From positions 1 through 64,000 of the forward strand of contig CALIMB010000020.1 in the NCBI GenBank assembly GCA_938028665.1: 64,000 bases of DNA, given 5' to 3'. The translations under genes were made by a program, and so were the position numbers. The notes beneath the pieces were generated by a model, which worked only from the letters and a program-made list of their open reading frames with translations, was not told the origin of the DNA and did no database searches. The DNA comes from an uncultured Thermomicrobium sp. (GTDB lineage: Bacteria; Chloroflexota; Chloroflexia; Thermomicrobiales; Thermomicrobiaceae). This document shows, piece by piece, positions 58,986 to 64,000 of the stretch. Within the stretch, counting starts at the first letter, position 1; each line of letters starts with the position of its first letter.

Positions 58986-60382
58986 TCGGCCTACGAGACG
59001 TGCTTGAGGGCACGAAGGGGGTCTTGCGAGGGTCGGCCGCGCCTGACCTGCTCTTCCGGCGTGTCTGGCATGATTCTCGCTCGGTTCAACCAGGTGATCT
59101 TTTTGTCGCAGTGCGGGGCGAACGGCATGATGGTCACGATTTCATCCCCGATGCCGTGCGCCGTGGTGCCATTGCTGCTCTTGTCGAGGCGCGGCGGGCT
59201 GAAGAATACGCGAGCCTTGGAGTTCCGCTGATCGTTGTGGACGATTCGCTAGCTGCATTGCTCCGCTTAGCAAGCTACTGGCGACGACTCTTTGATGTTC
59301 CAGTTGTTGCGGTCACGGGCAGTGTCGGTAAGACCAGTACCAAGGAGGCCATCGCTTCGGTCCTGACGCAGCGTTTCCAAGTCGTGCGCAGCCGCGGAAG
59401 CTTCAACACTGATATTGGGGTTGCCCTGGATCTCCTGGACATTAATCCAGATACAGATGTCGTCGTGCTCGAGTTCGGCGAAGCCTATCGGTTGGGTGAA
59501 GTGCGTGAACTGTGTGCACTGGCAGAGCCACTGATCGGTGTCGTGACCAATGTTTCCTACGCGCATCTGGCGCGGATGGGAACAGTCGAGCGCATCGCAC
59601 AGAGCATTGCCGAGCTTCCAGAGTCATTGCCGGACGAGGGTATCGCTGTCCTGAATGGGGACGATTTCCGCGTTCGTCTCATGGCTGAGCGGACGCGGGC
59701 GCGTGTCCTCTGGTATGGACTCTCTCCAGATTGCCACGTCCGGGCGGAGGATATTGAGAGCCGTGGGCTCGAAGGGATCTCGTTCGATCTTGTGGCTTAC
59801 GGTGAGCGAAATCGGGTGCGCTTGCCGCTGCTTGGCCAGCATAGCGTCCATCATGCTCTGGCCGCTATCGCGGTTGGATACCAGTTTGGCTTAACGCTTG
59901 ACGAGATGCTGTTAGGCTTCCGCGATCCACGCGTTCAGGTGCGGCTTTTGACCGTGCCGGGTGTCAATGGCTCAACCTTGCTCGACGACACCTACAACGC
60001 CAGCCCTGCGTCCTGCATGGCAGCCCTCTCGCTCTTACAGGAAATTCCCGCCCAGCGTCGGATCGCAGTCATAGGGGACATGTATGAACTTGGTTGGTAT
60101 GAGGAGGAAGGGCATCGGATAGTCGGTCGGCGGGCTGCAGCGGTCGTCGATCGCCTCTACACACTGGGGCCACGCGCTCGCTGGATTGCTGAGGAAGCGA
60201 TTGCCTCGGGACTTGCACCAGAGCAGGTGTATGCCACCGATGATCGCCGGGAACTGATCGCAGTATTGCGAGAGGCATTACGACCAGGAGATTTTGTACT
60301 AATCAAAGGAGCACGCGGGATGCGAATGGAAGAGATTGTCGAGGCATTGCGAGGAGCCAGCAGCGAGGAGCGTGAACGGTGA
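58982..60382 (+). CDS. murF: UDP-N-acetylmuramoyl-tripeptide--D-Ala-D-Ala ligase
   Basis: HDSRSVQPGDLFVAVRGERHDGHDFI, VVAVTGSVGKTSTKEAIASVL, LLDDTYNASPASCMAALSLL, IGDMYELG. Confidence 0.93.
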   Translation: MIGLRDVLEGTKGVLRGSAAPDLLFRRVWHDSRSVQPGDLFVAVRGERHDGHDFIPDAVRRGAIAALVEARRAEEYASLGVPLIVVDDSLAALLRLASYWRRLFDVPVVAVTGSVGKTSTKEAIASVLTQRFQVVRSRGSFNTDIGVALDLLDINPDTDVVVLEFGEAYRLGEVRELCALAEPLIGVVTNVSYAHLARMGTVERIAQSIAELPESLPDEGIAVLNGDDFRVRLMAERTRARVLWYGLSPDCHVRAEDIESRGLEGISFDLVAYGERNRVRLPLLGQHSVHHALAAIAVGYQFGLTLDEMLLGFRDPRVQVRLLTVPGVNGSTLLDDTYNASPASCMAALSLLQEIPAQRRIAVIGDMYELGWYEEEGHRIVGRRAAAVVDRLYTLGPRARWIAEEAIASGLAPEQVYATDDRRELIAVLREALRPGDFVLIKGARGMRMEEIVEALRGASSEERER

Positions 60383-61398
60383 CAGAGCTCCTCGCGCTCA
60401 TACGTTCGCAGAGTGTCCTACCTCGAGATCCTGGAGAGAACTTGGCTCTCTCGCTCGCCCTTTCGGGTGTCGCCTTCGTTGTGACGGTCGCGATCGGGAA
60501 GCCGTACATTGCCTGGTTGCGACGGCACAACATCGGCAAGCAGATTCGCGTGGAGGGGCCGGAGGGGCATCGCACCAAGCTTGGGACGCCGACGATGGGT
60601 GGCTTCATGTTCACGATCCCGGTCGTCGTCTTGACGGTGATTTTCAACCTCGCTGGACGACTCTCGATGCTTTTGCCGCTGGTAGTACTGCTTGGGACGG
60701 CAATCCTTGGTGCGCTTGATGACCGGCTGAGCCTAGTCACGACGCAGCGGGGTGGGGTCACGGCACGCTTCAAGATGGCATGGCTTCTCCTGTTGTCGCT
60801 ACTCGCTGCGCTCCTTCTGCACTTCCCGCTTGGTTTACGTAGTATCTACGTGCCATTTGTCGGCAAGTTCGATATCGGGCTCTGGTACATTCCCATCGCC
60901 GTCCTCGGTATCGTTGGGACGGCCAACGCCGTAAACCTGACAGACGGGCTGGATACTCTTGCCGGGGGAACGGCTGCAGTGGCCTTCACGGCCTACGGGA
61001 TTATTGCGTTCCTCCAGGGTCAGATTCAGGTGGTGACCCTCTGCTTTACCATGGTTGGTGCAATTCTGGGGTTCCTGTGGTACAACGCCCACCCGGCACA
61101 GGTCTTTATGGGAGACACTGGGTCACTGACGTTGGGTGCAGTGCTGGCCACGGCTGCCTTTATGACTGGACAGTGGTTACTCTTACCGCTCATTGGGATC
61201 GTTTTCGTAGCTGAGGCGCTATCGGTAATCTTGCAGGTGACGTACTACAAGCTGACTGGCGGCAAGCGTCTTTTCCGGATGGCGCCGTTACATCATCACT
61301 TTGAGCTCCTCGGTTGGTCAGAGACGCAGATTACGATGCGGTTCTGGCTGGTGAGTATGATGGCAGGTCTCCTGGGGATCGCCTTAGCGCTCGTCTAG
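60379..61398 (+). CDS. mraY: phospho-N-acetylmuramoyl-pentapeptide-transferase
   Basis: EGPEGHRTKLGTPTMGGFMF, NAVNLTDGLDTLAGG, FLWYNAHPAQVFMGDTGSLTLG, APLHHHFELLGWSETQITMRFW. Confidence 0.96.
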   Translation: MTELLALIRSQSVLPRDPGENLALSLALSGVAFVVTVAIGKPYIAWLRRHNIGKQIRVEGPEGHRTKLGTPTMGGFMFTIPVVVLTVIFNLAGRLSMLLPLVVLLGTAILGALDDRLSLVTTQRGGVTARFKMAWLLLLSLLAALLLHFPLGLRSIYVPFVGKFDIGLWYIPIAVLGIVGTANAVNLTDGLDTLAGGTAAVAFTAYGIIAFLQGQIQVVTLCFTMVGAILGFLWYNAHPAQVFMGDTGSLTLGAVLATAAFMTGQWLLLPLIGIVFVAEALSVILQVTYYKLTGGKRLFRMAPLHHHFELLGWSETQITMRFWLVSMMAGLLGIALALV

Positions 61399-61420
61399 GC
61401 TGGGAACAGGGGGCACCAAT

Positions 61421-62833
61421 ATGACCACCACGCGGCAGCTTGATCTCCGTGGCAAGCGGGTTCTGGTGATGGGACTCGGGACACGTTCCGGTGGTCTGGG
61501 TGTCACGCGCTGGCTCGTTGCTCAGGGTGCGGAGGTGACAGTAACTGACCTACGCTCCGCCGAGGAGCTGCGATCTAGCCTTGAGGTCTTACGCGATCTC
61601 CCGGTGCGCTTCGTCCTCGGCGAGCATCGCCGCGAGGACTTCGAGCAGGCTGAGATTGTGGTGCGGAATCCTGCTGTCCCTCGCGAGTCGCCTTGGCTTG
61701 CGCTCGCCCGGGCCGCTGGCGCACGGATCGAGATGGAAATGACCCTCTTCTTCCGTGTTTGCCCCGCACCGATCATCGGCGTAACCGGTACCAAGGGCAA
61801 GACGACGACGGCGACGCTCTGTGCGACGATCCTGCGTCAGTGGAAACCCGAAACCGTTCTGGCTGGCAATCTCGGGCGCTCGGTATTCGAAGTCTTTCCT
61901 GCGATTGCTCCAGATACACCGGTCGTTCTCGAGTTGTCTAGCTGGCAACTAGAAGGGCTCGATGAGCAGGGAATGAGCCCGGACATTGCCGTGCTGACGA
62001 CCATTTCGCCTGACCATCTCGACCGCTATCCGTCCTTCGAGGCCTATGTGGATGCCAAGCGTGCCATCGCCCGCCACCAGCGGCCTGGTGATTGGTTTGT
62101 TGTCAATCGTGACGACCCGGTTGCCTGGTCTTGTCGGGGTATTGCTCCAGGACGTGTCATCGCCTTCGGGGAGGATGACGGAGCAAGCGAAGGGGCCTTC
62201 TACCAAGGTGATCGCCTGATCTGGCGATTTGCGAACCGGGAGGAGGAGCTTCTCCATCGCAAGGAGATACCCTTACCCGGTGACCATGCTGTCTCCAATG
62301 CCTTAGCTGCAGCGGCTGCGGCCCTTCTCCGCGGTGCAACGCTGGAGCATGCTCGGGCGGGGCTGCGAGGAGCAGAGCCGGTACCACACCGGCTCGAGTT
62401 TGTGGCCTCTGTCAATGGTGTTGAGTACATCAATGATACGGCAGCAACGGCACCAGTTGCGGTGCTTGCCGCACTCGAGACGTTCCGTGGACGACCAATC
62501 GTTCTCATCGGGGGTGGGGCGGCCAAGGGGGTCTCCCTAGCAGGGCTTGCTCAGGTTGTTGCGGCGCGTGCGCGGGCAGTTGTGCTCCTCGACGGAACAG
62601 CGACGCCTGAGTACAAGGCCGCGCTCGAGAACGCAGGAGCGTGTGTCTTTGGCCCATACCGGTCGATGGAGGAGGCGGTTCACCAGGCGGCGCGTCTTGC
62701 CAAGCCTGGTGATGTGGTGTTGCTCTCACCTGGCTGTGCGAGTTTTGGGCTTTTCCGCGATGAGTTCCATCGTGGCGAAGCATTCCGTGCCGCGGTGAGG
62801 CAACTGGCCAGCGGGCGGGGAGTGGAGCGATGA
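61421..62833 (+). CDS. murD: UDP-N-acetylmuramoylalanine--D-glutamate ligase
   Basis: GKRVLVMGLGTRSGGLGVTRWL, GVTGTKGKTTTATL, LSSWQLEG, EYINDTAATAPVAVLAALE. Confidence 0.95.
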   Translation: MTTTRQLDLRGKRVLVMGLGTRSGGLGVTRWLVAQGAEVTVTDLRSAEELRSSLEVLRDLPVRFVLGEHRREDFEQAEIVVRNPAVPRESPWLALARAAGARIEMEMTLFFRVCPAPIIGVTGTKGKTTTATLCATILRQWKPETVLAGNLGRSVFEVFPAIAPDTPVVLELSSWQLEGLDEQGMSPDIAVLTTISPDHLDRYPSFEAYVDAKRAIARHQRPGDWFVVNRDDPVAWSCRGIAPGRVIAFGEDDGASEGAFYQGDRLIWRFANREEELLHRKEIPLPGDHAVSNALAAAAAALLRGATLEHARAGLRGAEPVPHRLEFVASVNGVEYINDTAATAPVAVLAALETFRGRPIVLIGGGAAKGVSLAGLAQVVAARARAVVLLDGTATPEYKAALENAGACVFGPYRSMEEAVHQAARLAKPGDVVLLSPGCASFGLFRDEFHRGEAFRAAVRQLASGRGVER

Positions 62834-64000
62834 GGCGCCTGATCCACGTTTCCGCTCGAGTCCTGACTCCTCCGGGAGAGCGGCGCGTGCTCCACGAACC
62901 GGATCTTGCACTGCTCCTCACCATTCTTGCCCTGAACACTTTCGGACTCGTGATGGTGTTCAGTGCCAGCGTCGGGAGTGACCGGAGCTATGCTCTCCGG
63001 CACGCTGTCTGGCTCGGATTAGGAACTCTCGTGGCTGTGATAACCACCGCTTTAGATTACCGGATCTGGCGTCGCCTGGCGGTGCCGGCACTCATCGCCA
63101 CTATTGGGCTCATGACGGCTGTTCTGATCCCAGGGATCGGTGAGGCGCGTCTGGGAGCCCAGCGGTGGATCGATCTGGGTCCGTTCTCCTTCCAGCCATC
63201 GGAGCTCGCTAAGTTTTCGCTCACTCTCTATCTAGCGAGTTGGCTTGCTGGGAAGGGCGACCGCATCCGTCAGTTTGGCCATGGTGTCATACCGTTCGTC
63301 ATGCTGCTTGGTGCGCTTGTTGGCCTTACAATGCTTCAGCCGGATCTTGGCACATCGATCGTGCTTGTGGTGATCGGATTCACCATGTTCTTTGCTGCCG
63401 GGGCAGCAATGTCCCACTTTGCATTACTGGGCGCAAGCGGATTGGCAGCTGCCTTGGTTATGGCACTGGGTGCCTCCTATCGACGCGAGCGGATTCTTGT
63501 CTTACTGAGCTCCGACCAAGAACTGTTCGATCCCAACGGGCTCTTGCGAACGCTCGGCTGGCAAATTGCGCAAGCACGCCTGGCCTTTGGCGGGGGCGGA
63601 TGGTTTGGAGTTGGCCTTGGGGCAGGGCGGCAGAAGTTCCAGTGGCTGCCGCACGCACACAATGACGCGATTTTCGCGGTCATTGGCGAGGAACTCGGTG
63701 TTCTCGGCTGTACAGTGCTGCTTCTCCTTTTCCTGGTGCTCGCCTGGCGTGGGTTCAGTATCGCACGACGGGTGCCCGATCGCTTTGGCGGTCTGCTCGC
63801 AGTTGGGATCACGAGTTGGATCGTCAGTCAAGCGCTGATTAACGCGGGCGGAATCGCTTCAACGCTCCCATTTACCGGAATTCCTTTACCGTTCATCAGT
63901 TATGGCGGGTCGGCGTTGGTAACCTCACTCGCAGCGACAGGCATCTTGCTCAGTATCTCGCGGGCGACTGTTCCCCGTGGTGCTGAGCGAGTGGTCTTTA
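62830..64000 (+). CDS. ftsW: FtsW/RodA-family lipid II flippase/polymerase (truncated at window edge; absent from ORF track)
   Basis: Manual translation: LLTILALNTFGLVMVFSAS, GARRWIDLG-like LGAQRWIDLGPFSFQPSELAKFSL, LQPDLGTSIV, HAHNDAIFAVIGEELGVLG, PLPFISYGGSALVTSL; ATGA overlap with the murD stop. Confidence 0.94.
   Translation, partial: MRRLIHVSARVLTPPGERRVLHEPDLALLLTILALNTFGLVMVFSASVGSDRSYALRHAVWLGLGTLVAVITTALDYRIWRRLAVPALIATIGLMTAVLIPGIGEARLGAQRWIDLGPFSFQPSELAKFSLTLYLASWLAGKGDRIRQFGHGVIPFVMLLGALVGLTMLQPDLGTSIVLVVIGFTMFFAAGAAMSHFALLGASGLAAALVMALGASYRRERILVLLSSDQELFDPNGLLRTLGWQIAQARLAFGGGGWFGVGLGAGRQKFQWLPHAHNDAIFAVIGEELGVLGCTVLLLLFLVLAWRGFSIARRVPDRFGGLLAVGITSWIVSQALINAGGIASTLPFTGIPLPFISYGGSALVTSLAATGILLSISRATVPRGAERVVF

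Overview
This 64 kb window comes from a GC-rich bacterial chromosome. Gene content (fused malic enzyme, menaquinone genes, a reduced nuo cluster, a dcw cluster, PimA/PgsA-like lipid genes) suggests a Thermomicrobium-like Chloroflexota; that placement is inference. The window is mostly housekeeping and I saw no CRISPR-cas locus, prophage, rRNA or intact transposon. Main blocks: a small YtxH-like pair and a decayed LivK-type binding-protein gene (0.8-3.2 kb); sucCD and an aldolase-like gene; a YfhO-like membrane protein, ychF-like GTPase and queC; RNase J; AlaX and an aminotransferase; RlmI-like methyltransferase; a 10-gene minus-strand complex I cluster (nuoABCDHJKLMN, no E/F/G/I); class A PBP; PRC-barrel protein; GT4 plus CDP-alcohol transferase pair; MBL/DUF3006/LysM/L,D-transpeptidase; menB-A-C-(TM)-E; a tandem malic enzyme fusion; a P-type ATPase and a USP-USP-CBS-CBS protein; methylmalonyl-CoA mutase; and the dcw cluster mraZ-rsmH-ftsL-ftsI-murF-mraY-murD-ftsW. 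The strongest unusual signals are: (1) the malic enzyme-malic enzyme fusion, whose halves show complementary loss of active-site motifs; (2) four exactly 10-bp-phased GTGG repeats at the mraZ promoter that overlap a consensus DnaA box; (3) several unrelated ~30-bp direct repeats, all spaced 65-68 bp; (4) the reduced nuo cluster; (5) a lipid-gene pair that could make inositol/mannoside head groups.
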